Position numbers and translations under genes: made by a program
Shown: piece by piece, positions 10,602-22,564 of the stretch
Layout of the letters: the number at the start of each line of letters is the position of its first letter
Position numbering within the stretch: the first letter of the stretch is position 1
From: Haemonchus contortus
Taxonomy: Eukaryota > Nematoda > Chromadorea > Rhabditida > Trichostrongylidae
Assembly (NCBI GenBank): GCA_000469685.2
Contig: LS997567.1
Span: 24,808,590-24,872,589 of the forward strand
Length of the DNA: 64,000 nt
Direction of reading: 5' to 3'
The notes under the pieces: model-generated
The model's database searches: none
What the model was told of the DNA's origin: nothing
What the model saw: only the letters and a program-made list of their open reading frames with translations

Positions 10602-11843
10602 TAGAGCGTAAACGAACATAAAAAATACAAGTGAAAAGTGAAAGTTATATCCCTAGTTCCCGTTGTTGTTGTGTCGACTGTAATTTCAAATTGAGCACAG
10701 CTATTGAACCTTTGTCTCGAGATGCTCGAGAGCTTGAAATGCACTCATTTCTGTTAATGCATACATGTGTGAGACCAGCTTGGATGGTGAGGAAGAGAAA
10801 GATGGCCGAATGAACCGGCTATGGGTAGAGTTATCTTGCAGATCTCAGCCCCAGATTTGTCGCTCGCAACTTTTTGCTTAACGCGCAGATCAAGAAAACT
10901 ACGGAAACAGTTCAACGAATTCATTCCATATGTTAGCACTGTGTTTTTGAGTGTAGAAAACTGTCACGAATGACGAGTCAACACTTCCCAGTAACATTGC
11001 TCTCGTCCCTTTCGATCATGGCGGTGTCCCTTATTTTCGTGGAAGAAGAACCATTTTATCATTTCAAACAAATGCTGGATCTCATGAGGTTCCTGAAGAA
11101 GGCTAATGCGTTTGGCATTTAACGCCTAAAAAATTTAGTAACCTCAAGGATGAGAATTTCAATTGGAGCGACCGGTCGAAGTACCACTTTACGTGGTCAT
11201 CTCAGAGGAATGACAGTGGAGTAGAAAGTCGATGGAAATTTCTATGATTCAATTAAGATTCAGTAGTCCACAACGTCCTCAAAATACCTGCGTGTGTGGT
11301 CTCTACAACACTTCTCATCGGATTCGAAACAAGAGCCACTTTGTTAGAAAGATATGTCTGTGTAACTTAAATTTTACCGTTCGCCGCACTACACGACCAC
11401 TTTTCGATGATCTCATCATCAACCCTGAGCAGAGTGGACATCACAGCTTTCGTATTTCTCTAAACTATCGACAAAGTACAGTCTATGGTAGTACAATGCC
11501 ACGTGATCATCGAGAGCTGTTCATTTCCACTTGACTGTACAAAATTATCAACGTTTTGATGCACTGTCACTATTTTGTAAAGTAAGAGTCCAAAGAGTCC
11601 AAAAAGGAAGATCATTTGAAGGTACACCTGCATTGATATCATCACCTCAGACTGTGCTTTAGCCCGTACAGGGCGTAGTGCATATTGGCCCTAATTCGAT
11701 AGATACGTGCTTCCGCAAGTCTCAAGATTGTGTCTTGTCTGGTATGACAATTATATTTCCAACTATTGGCGGAGCGAAACGTGACATGCTAAGTTCGCGA
11801 ATTAGTTCAAAGCTTATTTTCGCCTACTATATACAGACTAATA
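10602..11843. other. no gene recognised
   Basis: No supported gene. A minus-strand frame at 11460-11645 has a hydrophobic stretch but no splice or start support. Confidence 0.3.
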
Positions 11844-12211
11844 CAGTGTGTTTCAAAAGTACGTGCACACCCAACATTTTGTTTTTTGGGGATACCATTG
11901 CTTTCTGTAACCTGTGAGATTTACCATTGAATTCCTTGTGTGCTATAACCTTCGAACACTTTCTCTGAAAAAACATCGTAGCTGCTAACATAATTTTTTA
12001 TTAAAGAAAATTTTCCTCTGTTTCAAAAGTATGTGCACACTTAGCAAAAAACAAAAATATAGCCGAGATCAGAAATCAATAAGGCCCCCTAAATTTCTGT
12101 AAAGGTTGTCGACTACGAGGAATAGTTTGGGAATGGTTCCGTTACGGTAGGTTCTTTAGTTACCTTTGAAATGAAAAATTTTGAGTGCGCACATACTTCT
12201 GAAACACACTG
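11844..12211. mobile_element. 368-bp Tc1-type MITE
   Basis: Ends start CAGTGTGTTTCA and are flanked by TA (11842-11843, 12212-12213). The left terminal block TTTCAAAAGTACGTGCACAC at 11851 recurs at 12021 with one change, in the same orientation and 170 bp away. That is close to the 172-bp IR/DR spacing of the full Tc1 element at 4096. No coding capacity. Confidence 0.8.
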
Positions 12212-12238
12212 TAGATTATTGTCATTTCTAGAAAACAG

Positions 12239-12346
12239 GTTCAGTCGAAAAAACAAGATTTCGAAGCCCGCGCCAAAGATGTCGCCCATGACTTACTAAA
12301 AGGTCACCCTGCTCTAAGCAGAGCCCAATTGAGTGGCTTTCTCGAG
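12239..12346 (+). CDS. single host exon, unidentified
   Basis: A 108-base exon in phase 0 on both sides, between acceptor AAAACAG and donor CTCGAG/GTGACA. It is open for 36 codons with a strongly protein-like, charged, helix-rich reading (VQSKKQDFEARAKDVAHDLL then KGHPALSRAQLSG). It starts 27 bases after the MITE above. I could not find its partner exons. A minus-strand gene begins its visible part 180 bp further right, so the two would converge. Confidence 0.4.
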
Positions 12347-12528
12347 GTGACACGTAATTCCTAACTTGCCCTTCGCCCGTGTGCCAGGGTATGAATGTTT
12401 TGTTTGAAAGTCGCCAAGTCGTTGAATGTTAGAAAAGGTCTTCGAGTCGTCGAAACCAACAAACACACACACAAAGGCGCCGAACCCCAAGTGACCCCAT
12501 TGTCAAAACCGTTACAAGATCAGCATAC

Positions 12529-13275
12529 CTGTCCAAAGAGTCGACAGAAAACCGCAAACCAAAGTTTTTGCTAAGTGCAACTGCAAAATTTGGTGCTGTT
12601 GGTAATTTCTCACCCAATTTGTTAGGCGTCTAGAAGGGAAAGAGTAAATAACTTTGTTCTTGATCAATCCCGTTTCAGAGTTGAGTTGCAGCACTACATT
12701 CAATTCCGATTCAGAATCGTAGTGGTAGCATTTCGAATACGTTTTTCGCCTTTATAATGACTAACGGTGGACAGCCGATGTATAAGTCAGCTACGTTTTT
12801 GTCTTCCCAGACAAGTGTGGCACCAATTATATGTTCTTGAGGGATGAGAGTTTTAGCCTCGGCAGCTGTCCAGCCGAGATTGGGACGCTGTTCCCTAGGG
12901 GCACAGCTGATTGGTGCCATACGTACGGGATTACATGAAATTGCGTACGTATTTCATTTCGCTAGCACCAAAATCTTGCAAAAGTTGGTTCCTAGCAAAG
13001 TACCTAGCAGACCCTACAGAGTGACCTCTGTCAAGGACGGCGAACTGTGTCGTTACATCTTAACCTCATAATCCCTTACTGATTAATTGCTCTTTAGCAG
13101 CAAAATAGTCCAATTGAATGCCATTCTTCTCTTCAAGTAACCCAACTCTTGCCAGTGAATGTGTTGTCCCTCCAATCCTTCTCTCAAAGAGAACGTAGAC
13201 TAACCAGAAAAAAAAGTGGAGCTGTTTGGAAGAGCAGTAACAAACGTTTACCTCCAAGTGCCACCATCGATCAAA
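12529..13275 (-). CDS. 5' part of a minus-strand host gene, three exons seen
   Basis: The start ATG is at 13267-13265, nine bases after an acceptor (TGTTTTTAG ending at 13276) that looks like a spliced-leader site. Exon 1 coding part 13267-13252 ends at donor TTGGAG/GTAAAC. After a 52-bp intron ending TTTTTTTTCTGGTTAG comes exon 2, 13199-13080. It keeps phase and reads MVALGVYVLFERRIGG at the joint, ending at donor ATCA/GTAAGG. A further exon, 12629-12529, lies between acceptor CTTTCCCTTCTAG and donor GGACAG/GTATGC and reads TPNKLGEKLPTAPNF. Its phase does not join exon 2 directly, so one small exon between 12846 and 13079 is missing from the model. The intervening stretch holds a SINE. Protein family not recognised. 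Confidence 0.55.
12748..12846 (-). repeat. SINE fragment inside an intron
   Basis: On the minus strand the sequence AATTGGTGCCACACTTGTCT, then TACATCGGCTGTCCACCG, then ATTATAAAGGC matches the body of the tRNA-derived SINE at 30772. The tRNA-like head is missing. Confidence 0.65.
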
Positions 13276-13290
13276 CTAAAAACACTAGTT
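13265..13290 (-). promoter_or_regulatory. probable spliced-leader acceptor and start codon
   Basis: TAGTGTTTTTAG is followed by TTTGATCG and then ATG on the minus strand. The short distance from acceptor to ATG is typical of nematode trans-spliced mRNAs. No outron or transcript data are available. Confidence 0.4.
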
Positions 13291-15060
13291 CCGAACCCAT
13301 AAAAACAAAGAGATTATAGTGAACGTCAAACTACAGAACAGAAAGGGTTGATATCAGATGGCAAAGCACTAGCGGAAGAGCTAAGGCTTTCTCAGTATTC
13401 TATTAGATTTTTCCACAAGTTCGTGCATTTTTTCGTGTCTCGATGCAAAATTTCCTATGTTGATTTTGTGATTCGGGTAGGGGGCTGGTGTAATTCATGT
13501 TGAGTAATGCTGCCAAGATCATGATTAGGCCAGCATAGATGAAAACCTCATTCATGTCATGCTCTACTGCATAGATTTCGATTGAGCCGCATTGCAGTCT
13601 ACCCTACGTTAGGTCGTGATGTTGCCTCTAGCACGGTGATGACATCATTCGAGCGACCTTGCTCGGGCAATTACAGCTCGGAAGACTAGACTCGCCCAGG
13701 AAGTCCGCCCTGAACTTGGAACATCTGCGCTCCTTGATTAGGGCGAATTTGTATGAAAACAATCGCTTTCTAGTGGTCACACTCGGTTGTAATGATATTT
13801 GGTAAACGTATGTAATTGCTCTGTCTAAAAGGTCTTGAAGTTTGACCAGTAAATTTCCCATGAATTGACGCTCTCATTGTCAGAACAGCATGCGCGTTGA
13901 GTGCTGTCTGCAGCTTCTCTCCCGTCCCAGCCAAATGTACTAGCTAGTTTATGTCATCTTTATGGATGAGCTCTAGTGCCTTCACATTATTTACACGAAC
14001 CACATCAGAACAGTAAGAAGACTATGCCAACCGTCTGGTGAGGCGGTGAGTATCATCAAAACTGCTTCCTCCCAACAACGGTTACTTACAAGATTTACTG
14101 TAGTCGGCTACAAATTTGGCGAGAAAGCTCCGAACCTCTCCGGAACTGGTGTATGTGGTATAGCTGCTCCACAATGACATTGACAATCCAAGTCCACATG
14201 TCTCGACGACGCCCAGCTCGATTCGATGACTCGGCCGCGAAATTCTTCTACTGCATACTCCGTACCCCCTATTTAGCCCTTTCTGACTATCACCTAGTTC
14301 CTCAGCAGTCCTGCTCATAAAAACAGTTCTTTGGAAGTTCCCAGTGATGACCTCAGTGCATTTTTCAGCTCAAGACCGCAAGTAACCTTTTTCGCCTCTC
14401 CGTTGGCAATAGGCTGTTGGTAGTGATGAGCATGTATAGGTTTGAATTACGCACAAACTTTCAAGATGGTCTTGTAGAATTAGGGAATTTTCATCAACAT
14501 TATTGATATCATGGTCAAGTCCTGTAGCGGTGCTACGCAGAGCACAAAAGGGGCAAGTTGGTTCCGCGATATGTCCGAAGACGGTCGGAACGTACATACA
14601 ATCTGAAAATCGCTGTCGATGAAACCACTAATCACTGTTTTATTTATTTATTTATTTATTTAAGTATACTCGAAGGTATGCACAGTCATGATAGAAACCA
14701 CCACACATGAAAAGCAGCGAGAACGGTCAAAAGGCTGCAATTGGGCTCACATTGGTGCTAGAAAGAGTAGCGAGTAGATTTGATGTAGCGTGCTCTCGTA
14801 TTCTCCTAGGTAAGGTGGTGAATATGTTTCAGAATATTATTAGGATTGCAAGGTACAGAATGGTGATTTTATTACTGCGGGGGCACTGACAAAACAAATA
14901 AGAAACAGCTATCACGCGAAACACGTCTCATAACAAAGTTAACTGCCAGATGAAACAACCCAGCTTAAAGCCGCAGCATGTGGGGCGGATGCAGGTCGCA
15001 CTTCATTAACCTAAACACAGACCCTACCGCTGGTGTTCACCTGACAATTGACTGTACTTA
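13277..15060. other. no gene recognised; (TTTA)n tract
   Basis: Several minus-strand frames (13628-13861, 14082-14318, 14370-14597) have no recognisable motif. A (TTTA)n tract at 14640-14664 and a second at 15061-15077 look like LINE 3' tails read on the minus strand. Confidence 0.35.
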
Positions 15061-15345
15061 TATTTATTTATTTATTGCACATGCGTGCGCCAATGAACAG
15101 AAACTACTAATACAGATTGAGAATAAGAAACATTCATACAGCAAGTGGATATAAAAAAAAATTAGGAAGCAATAGCACAGAAGAGGAAATGAATGTGACA
15201 ATAAAACGCCTCCGCAGATACACAACGCCAATGCCCGAACTATGGAGAAATCATTCAAGAAGAGAAGACCTTGAGCCAGGAGTGCCAATTCATGCCCCAA
15301 GCATAACGGATCCCGGAGAGCTCACAATCCTTATTATCCTTACTA

Positions 15346-15382
15346 TCCTTACTATATATAAAGCGCTCTGTCTGTCTGTCTT

Positions 15383-15423
<41 letters not shown>

Positions 15424-16746
15424 TTGTTTGTACGGAAATTCGATATAACGTGAAGAAACACCTGGAGAAGTCGGGTCAAGTTTGGAATGAGTTGAGCATA
15501 GGGTAAGTGCAACAGAGCACACGTGAGCCTAGCGGAGCCCCGCCCCCAAGGGGCGGGGCATGCGCTGGAATTGGGCGGAGTCATATGCGAATTCTTCTAA
15601 TTCGGTCTCATAACATTCCAGACACCAGGAAAAATGTGCGAAGGTGAGGGATGGGTCATCAACAATCAAAATAAAGGAAACTTACCGGCGGTGGGCGGAG
15701 CGTTCTCGCAGTGGGCGGTACTTTCCACAGAGATTCATAACTCGATTTAACGAAGGCGTCGAGGTCAGGGAAAAAATAAAAAGAGTGACCAAGGCCTTAT
15801 GCGTGCTGAGCATGCATAAGTATAGCGAAGCCCCGCCCACTAGGGGTGGGGCGTGCGTTGAGGTGAAAACTACTTTTCAAAAATGAGTGTAACTTCGATC
15901 GGAAAAGTTATAGAATACGGAAAAAAGTGGTTAGAGGTAATGGTACAAATGTGGTCAAATCCCGAAAGTGGGCGGGGCTGGCATCAAAGTGGGCGCGGCT
16001 TAGATCAAAAATTTATAACTCTATTCAGAAACATTCTGGGATGCGGAAAAAAGGTGCCATGGTGTAAAAGAACAAATGTGGTCAAATCCCGAAAGTGGGC
16101 GGGGCTTAGGTTAAAAATGTATAACTCTATTCAGAAACGTTCTGGGATGCGGCAAAAAGGCGTCAAGGTGTCAAAGAACAAAGTGGGCGTGGCTGGCACC
16201 GAAGAGGGCGGGGCTTAGATCAAAAATTTATAACTCTAATCAGAAACGTTCTGGGATGCGGCAAAAAGGTGTCAAGGTGTAAAAGAATGAAGTGGGTGGG
16301 GCTGGCACTAAAGTGGGCGGGGCTTAGATCAAAATTTCATAACTTTGTTCAGAAAGTTCAAGAACGCGGGAAAAAAGTGGTGAGAGGAACTGGAACAAAT
16401 GTAGTTAAGTTCTCGAAGGGGGCGGAGCTGGCACATGAAAGCGGGGCTAGGACCAAAAATTCATCTCTTCAAAAACTTTCTGGAATGCGGAAAAATGGTT
16501 TGGAGCAGTCAAAAGAAGGCTGGTCAAGTTTATTGTGAGAATTGTTTCCACTAAGGTGGACGGAGCTATGATCAACCACTGATAACTGTGCTCAAATATA
16601 TCGAGCGTGATGCTAGCAGCAGTTCAGCGCTCGAATCTAGAGAAGACTATCTTATTCTGATTATCCAACATTCCGCTGAATGACTCCATCGTGGATAAGT
16701 GGCCGTCGACATATACTGCGCGCGTTAGCGTGCATAGCCAAACTGG
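15346..16746 (+). mobile_element. Helitron-like element 1 (tandem pair, left)
   Basis: Starts TCCTTACTATATATAAAGCG right after A (15345) and ends CTGG right before T (16747). A 7-bp stem (TGCGCGC / GCGTGCA, loop GTTA, 16717-16734) lies 8 nt before the terminal CTGG. These are the defining Helitron features: TC start, subterminal hairpin, CTRR end, A/T insertion. The body holds a TCTG microsatellite (15362-15424), an inverted GC-box pair near 15540 and five or so imperfect 105-110 bp units with GTGGGCGGGGCTTAGATCAA. No Rep/helicase gene, so non-autonomous. Confidence 0.72.
15362..15424 (+). repeat. TCTG/TTTG microsatellite near Helitron 5' end
   Basis: About 15 imperfect tetranucleotide repeats directly after the terminal TATATATAAAGCGC. 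The same position has TCTG or TTTG-type repeats in the other copies (43558, 53592, 59225), so it belongs to the element. Confidence 0.85.
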
Positions 16747-18111
16747 TTATATATGAAGCGCTCGCGTCCGCTCGCGTCCGTCCGTCCGTCCGATACTACC
16801 TGAAGGAACACCTGGAGAGGTCGGGTCAAGTTTGGAATGGGTTGAGCATAGGGCAAGACCATCAGAGCACAGGTGAGCTCAGCGGAGCTCCGCCCCCAAG
16901 GGGCGGGGTATGCGCCGGAATGGGGCGGGGTATGTGCCGGAATGGGGCGGGGCCATAGGCATATATTCTCATTCGGTCTCATAACAGTCCAGGCGCCGTG
17001 TGATATGGGTCAACAATTAAAAGAAAGAAACTTACCGGCGGTGGGGCGTTCTCGCAGTGGGCGGTACTTTCCACAGAGGTTCATAACTCGATTTAACGAA
17101 TGCGTCGAGGCCAGGAAAGAAGTAAAAAGAGTGAGCAAGGCCTTATGCGTGCTGGACATGCGTAAGTTTAGCGAAGCCCCGCCCCCGATGGGCGGGGCGT
17201 GCGTTAAGGTGAGCGCTTCTTTTTAAAAATGAGTGTAACTTCGGAAAAGTTGTAGAGTGCGAGAAAAAAGTGGTTAGAGGTAATGGGACAAATGTGGTCA
17301 AATCCCGAAAGTGGGCGGGGTTGGCATTGAAGTGGGCGGGGCTCAGGTCAAAAATTTATAACTCTATTCAGAAACGTTCTGGAATGCGGCAAAAAGGTGT
17401 CAAGGTGCAAAAGAACAAATGTGGTCAAATCCCGAAAGTGGGGGGGGTTGACACCAAAGTGGGCGGGGCTTAAATCAAAAATTTATAGCTCTATTCATAA
17501 ACGTTCTGGGATGCGGGAAAAGGTGCCGTGGTGTAAAAGAACAAATGTGGTCAAATCCCGAAAGTGGGCGGGGCTTAAATCAAAAATTTATAACTCTGTT
17601 CAGAAACGTTCTGGGATGCGGGAAAGAAGTGGTACGATATAGTAGAGCAAATGTGGTCAGATCCCATAGGTGTACAACTAGGAGATACCATTAAACTCTT
17701 TCAAAAACTAGGCTGAAAATTTTCCAAAAGTTAGTATCCACGGTTCCACACACAGTACTCCCTTCTACCCAAGAGCAAGTGCGTGTAAATGTAAATGTAA
17801 AGACGTGTAAACCCCTACAACTACCCGAAGGGACTTTCTTTCTGAAGTTAGTGTTCATGGCCACACAGTCCAAATTACAGTTTCTTCGGCTACATGGACT
17901 GCAGAGGTATTTGATTCGGATAAATCGGAGTACTCTTCATGGCTACACACACAGCCCCATTTCACATACCAAAGAAAATGATGGCCGGTACAGAAGTGTC
18001 CTGGAAGAGGCTCAGATGATAAAGGTCTATAATGAAATTCAGAAGCTCATGTGGTTTCGTCCCTCATGGCTAGAGCCCCTAGCGCACGCAATAGCGTGGA
18101 TAGCCGCCTGG
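16747..18111 (+). mobile_element. Helitron-like element 2 (tandem pair, right)
   Basis: Begins TTATATATGAAGCGCTCGCG directly at the end of element 1, lacking the first TCCTAC bases. It ends CTGG before T (18112), with hairpin CACGC/AATA/GCGTG at 18085-18098. The interior repeats the layout of element 1: GGTCGGGTCAAGTTTGGAAT near 16820, GC-box inverted pairs near 16890 and 17180, then 105-120 bp units. Together with element 1 it forms a head-to-tail pair inserted once into the LINE 3' region. Confidence 0.7.
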
Positions 18112-18996
18112 TGTGAAATAAGGCGAGAGCAGAAGAGCAGATGAGTGCAGGCCAGCCTAGGCAACGCAACTGATCGAGGTTATTCCGGGGCGAGCCAAGT
18201 AGGTACCTCTTTGACCAAATTCGAACCCCAGGCGTAAGACCTAGGCCCAAGCTACGAGTCATAAAGATCAAGCCACTTGTTGACCTGCACCCTGGACTCC
18301 CGTCATAATAGGCAAGTGCATTGTGGATAGTGGCTATATAGAGGAAAATAACAGAGTGAGCAGTGGGTACTATCAGCTAAGGCAGAACAGCACTCAAGGC
18401 AGAGGCAACTACAGAAAAGAAAGAAATTGGTGACTAACGCGAGTAAGTGCGGGTCTGCGGATGCAAAACGACTTGGATAATCAAATAACCATAACAATGA
18501 ACGCTAGAGGATGAGAAACACTGAACTCACTCGCAGGCTGCTCTCGACGAACACCGCAGTACAGCTCAGCAACGTAAACAACATGACCCGTCAGGAGGTA
18601 GGAAACTGAATAAAGGAGCTGAGAACCATCATTGGGAAATTCCGAAAACTTGGTCAAGATTCTTCTTTTGCAATCTTCTTTTGAACGCGGCACTATGATC
18701 AGCCGCTATAACATCAAGAGGCAACAGTTTGAACCAACTAGCGCATCGGTAAAAAATATTATTAAAGGCTAGCACACGGTATCTGGCATCCGAAATTGAA
18801 CAGTAAAGATTGAACCTACCTCGCCTCGTACTTGTGCGTCTAAAGATCCAGTACTTGCTCGCACGCATCTTCAGCTCACAGCGCAGAGTACGAAAACAAG
18901 AAACTAAGAAAGAGATTGCACGTTTATATTGCAAATAATGAAGCCCAAACAACCGAAGTCGCTCATCATAACCGGGTAAATGATCACAACTATGAT

Positions 18997-19014
18997 AGCA
19001 AGCAGCGCTATACC
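18997..19014. repeat. target-site duplication, left
   Basis: AGCAAGCAGCGCTATACC, repeated with one change at 20961-20978, brackets the plus-strand RTE LINE. Confidence 0.75.
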
Positions 19015-20960
19015 CGGGTTGCACGGTCGGAGCTCGGCATGACCAAGCCTGGACGATGAAAGATTGACAAGCAAACATGGCTGTGGACGGATCATGTCAG
19101 GGATAAAGTACGTGAGAAGAAAAAGCAATACCACGCATTCCTCTCGCAAAAGACAGCCGATAATTGGTAGCGCTATCAGATCGCGAAGAAAGAGGCGAAG
19201 AAGGTCGTTGCTTCTGTGAAGGCAGCTCATTTTGCCGAATTGAACGAGAAGCTCGAGTCTCGCGACGGTGAGCGGTATGTTTACCGACCCGCAAAGGCCC
19301 GCCATCGCCAGACCGAGGATATAGAAAGGTTCTTCGGCATAAATGACGAGAATGGTCACCTCCTGACGGACCGCAAGCAAACACTGAAACGATGGCGAGA
19401 TTACTTCGAAAACATTTCGGCAGTCGAATTTGCTCATCCCGCCATCCCTTGCGCTCCGCCGGTATACGGTCCTGTCCAGAAGATAACTGTGAGGGAGACA
19501 ATTACGGCTATGAAGAGGATGAAATCAGGCAAAGCAACTGGTCCTGACGACTTAGCAGCGGACCTGTGGAAATCGAAATGCTGGAATCCTGCAGGGTGGT
19601 TGACGGACTTCTTCAACCAGGTCGTCGCAGAGAAGAAGGTGCCTGAGAGCTGGCAACAGAGCACGACGATCCCTATCTGGAAAAGAAGGGCAGTCCTGGA
19701 GACTGCGCTTGCTATCATCCAATTCGCCTGCTCTCGCACAGCATGAAAATCTTTGAGCGAATTGTGGACAGTCGTATCCACGGCATCGTCGAGCTGACCA
19801 CCAATCAGTGTGGTTTTGTGTCTGGTTGCAGCACCATTAATGCCATACACGCCTCTCGCCTTCTACTGGAAAAGCATCGCGAAAAACGAAGACCGGTACA
19901 TCTTGCCTTTCTAGGCTTGGAGAAGGCTTTCGACCGCGTTCCGCGTGACGTTATATGGTATGCCTTACGGCAGTATGGCGTTCCCGAAGAGCTTATTGAT
20001 TGGGTGCGCATCCTTTACATTAGCCCAAAGAGCCAAGTGCAAACGGCAGCGGGCACATCGACGGATTTTCCCATCTCCGTCGGAGTACACCAAGGCTCTG
20101 CGTTATCCCCACTACTTTTTGTTGTCGTCATGGATGCCATTACAAAAGACCTCCAGAAGCCGGCTCCATGGACGCTTCTTTATGCCGATTATGTGATGCT
20201 CTCCAGCGAAGACAAAAGCGAGCTCGAGTCGCAGGTGCAGACCTGGTCCGACAGTCTGGCTATGTTCGGGCTCAGGTTAAACGTCAAAAAGTCTGAGTAC
20301 TTGACCACTGATTCGAGCGAGCCAGGCTCTATCAAGATCAATATCACTGAGCTCACACGGACAACAACCTTCAAGTACCTTGGATCGGCAATTGCGTCTG
20401 ACAGCAGCCTTGCTTTTGAAACGAATTCTCGCGTAAATGGAGCGTGGTTGATGTGGCGCTCAATGACTGGCGTACTCTGCGATAAGAACATACCTGAGCA
20501 TCTCAAATCAAAAATCTACAGAACCGTCATCCGGCTCGTCGCAATTTACGGCGCTGAGTGCTGGCCTACGACCAAAGAAGTAGAAGCTCGTCTTAGTGTG
20601 ATGGAGACCAAGATGCTGCGCTGGACAGCCGGAGTAACACGACTAGACCACGTAAGTAATGTCGTCATCAGAGAGCAATAGCGCCCATTGTCGATCAAAT
20701 GCACGAAGCCCGTCTCCGTTGGTATGGCCACGTTCTCCGCGGATGAAGACAGTGTTCGTAAGATCGGTCTCAACCTAGATGTGTCCGGAAAGCGGCCTAG
20801 AGGGCGCCCAAAGCAGCGATGGCTCGATACGTTGCACGAAGACCTCAAAACGGTTAACATCCACCCCGATCAAGCGTTTAACCGGGAGAAGTGGCGTCAA
20901 CATATCAGAAAAGCGGACCCCGCCTACATGCGGGACAGGCGCTAAAGAATAAGAATAAGA
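19015..20960 (+). pseudogene. RTE-type LINE, 5'-truncated, dead
   Basis: Starts inside the linker between endonuclease and reverse transcriptase (ELGMTKPGR, then KQTWLWTDHVRDKV) and ends in short AAGAAT repeats, as RTE elements do. Open pieces are 19216-19746, 19743-20681 and 20688-20945. Reverse-transcriptase motifs include SGKATGPDDLAADLW, AFLGLEKAFDRVPRD, GVHQGSALSPLLFVVVMD and a GRPKQRWLD tail. The catalytic box is LLYADYVML, where the family has YADD, so the second Asp is Tyr. Frameshifts lie near 19686 and 20680-20750. It inserted into the minus-strand CR1-like LINE and made an 18-bp target duplication. Confidence 0.88.
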
Positions 20961-20978
20961 AGCAAGCAGCGCTGTACC
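20961..20978. repeat. target-site duplication, right
   Basis: AGCAAGCAGCGCTGTACC, partner of 18997-19014 (one mismatch). Confidence 0.75.
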
Positions 20979-22564
20979 ACAGGAGACGTGTAAAAACCGC
21001 TAAAACCTCTCAATTTTTTAGACACTTTTCTTGGTACACTCTTCTTTTGTAAAGCCGTTTTAGCAATGTCACATCAGGAGATTGCAAACTACGAAACAAG
21101 TCGAATAAGTTCCCAAACTCTTTCTCCACCGCTTGCTCAGTATGAAGGGAAAACCCAATCTAATGAATTTTCGCAAAGGCCAACCATTTTCGACTTTTGG
21201 ATGACCTTTACTCTGTCGAATGCTTCAGAGAGATTGAAGAATATAATACCTAATAACGGAGCACTTGTTATTTAGAGCCGTAAGCCGATCAAACGTACTA
21301 GCCAGAAGCTGAGAAGTTGCAGAATGCCCTCGGAGAAACCATGCTGCTCACTGCGGATAAAGTGATGCCTATTAAGCAACTTAACTAGCTTCTTTCTAAT
21401 AATCTTTTCCACGACTTTCACCGCTACTGGGGTTATGCTGATGGGTCGGAAGTTACTCAATAATCGAGTGTTAGGAATCTTGGGTATTGCAGTGACTGAT
21501 GCTTCCCTCCACAAAGATAGAACTGAACCCATTAGCATAGAAACATTGATCATGGCTAAAGGCTTATAGAGATTCTTAGCGCAACGTTTGCTCAGTTTCT
21601 GAGGGATTTCATCGAATGTAGCAGAGTACTTCATCAACACAGTAGGGTCAACAACATTATGCCTTAGTGGATTATTAAAACTCCGTGACTCATCAAAATT
21701 GACTTAATAAGTACAATTTTGAGGCATGAATACACTTGGGAATTGTCGAGGTAGAGTCTTCGTTTCCTGGGAGTCATTGCTAAAAATATTGTCAAACTCA
21801 TCTTCCAGCTGGATTTAAAATATTGCTTGTCCCTTATTCTTCGTTCGTAGGTAATCCAAGAATGGTTTAGTTTAGGACCTTTTCATCGAACGTGCCTCAT
21901 ACTTTGCATAAAGCCGCTTGATATGGGGATCAAAATTTCTGAGCAAACCTCCTTGTAAAGAGGACTACAATTATCTGACTGAAGCTTCTGCTTTTGTTCA
22001 AAAAGATTTTGTATATATTTCGGGTAACTTTCTTCTCTGGTTTAGAGATCTAAAATGGGACAAATCTACTCAATCCTGAATAAACAGATAAGCAAAAGCA
22101 AGTAATTTGAATTGTGCAGAGGGGGCAGAAGGCCTACGTAACGACAGATGACAAGAGAGGAAGAATGATATCCAATATAGCATCTTGTCGCGTAGGTTCA
22201 TCAACAATCTCTTTCAGATTGTTGCCTTCAAAGAAATCAGTGAAACAAGCTCCAGTCGTATTCCTCACCTCATCCTGTTTCCAATCAATATCTAGGTTAA
22301 ACTCGCCGAGAATGATTAAATGAGCAGAAGACGAACACATTGTAGCTAGAAAAACTAACAGTATTCTATAATCAACATAGCAAAAGTTGGGTGGACTATA
22401 CACTAAGATGAATCGAGTGTTCCCAACGGAAGAGTCGCTGAAATAATCAAAGCAGAAATAATCAAACTTGGTAACGACCCCGAACAACTTCTAACTATAA
22501 CAAAGTGAGTCTTTAACAAGCACAACCACCCCCCCCCCCTCCATAGTGGCGATCAGACCTCATG

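Noticed and set aside
12711..12920. Protein-like minus-strand frame reading HIIGATLVWEDKNV
   Set aside because: Most of it is the body of a SINE fragment.
15117..15506. 129-codon frame with LSVCLSVCL repeats
   Set aside because: Product of the TCTG microsatellite and Helitron start read as protein.
16680..17642. Frames with KSRKWAGLALKWAGLRSK repeats
   Set aside because: Translation of the GGGCGGGG minisatellite, no protein expected.
15346..18111. CRISPR-like array suggested by regular repeats with variable parts
   Set aside because: Units are 105-125 bp, differ by point changes and have no constant short repeat plus spacer layout; the setting is eukaryotic.
18904..19501. Long minus-strand frames opposite the RTE LINE
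   Set aside because: Antisense shadows of the plus-strand reverse-transcriptase pseudogene.
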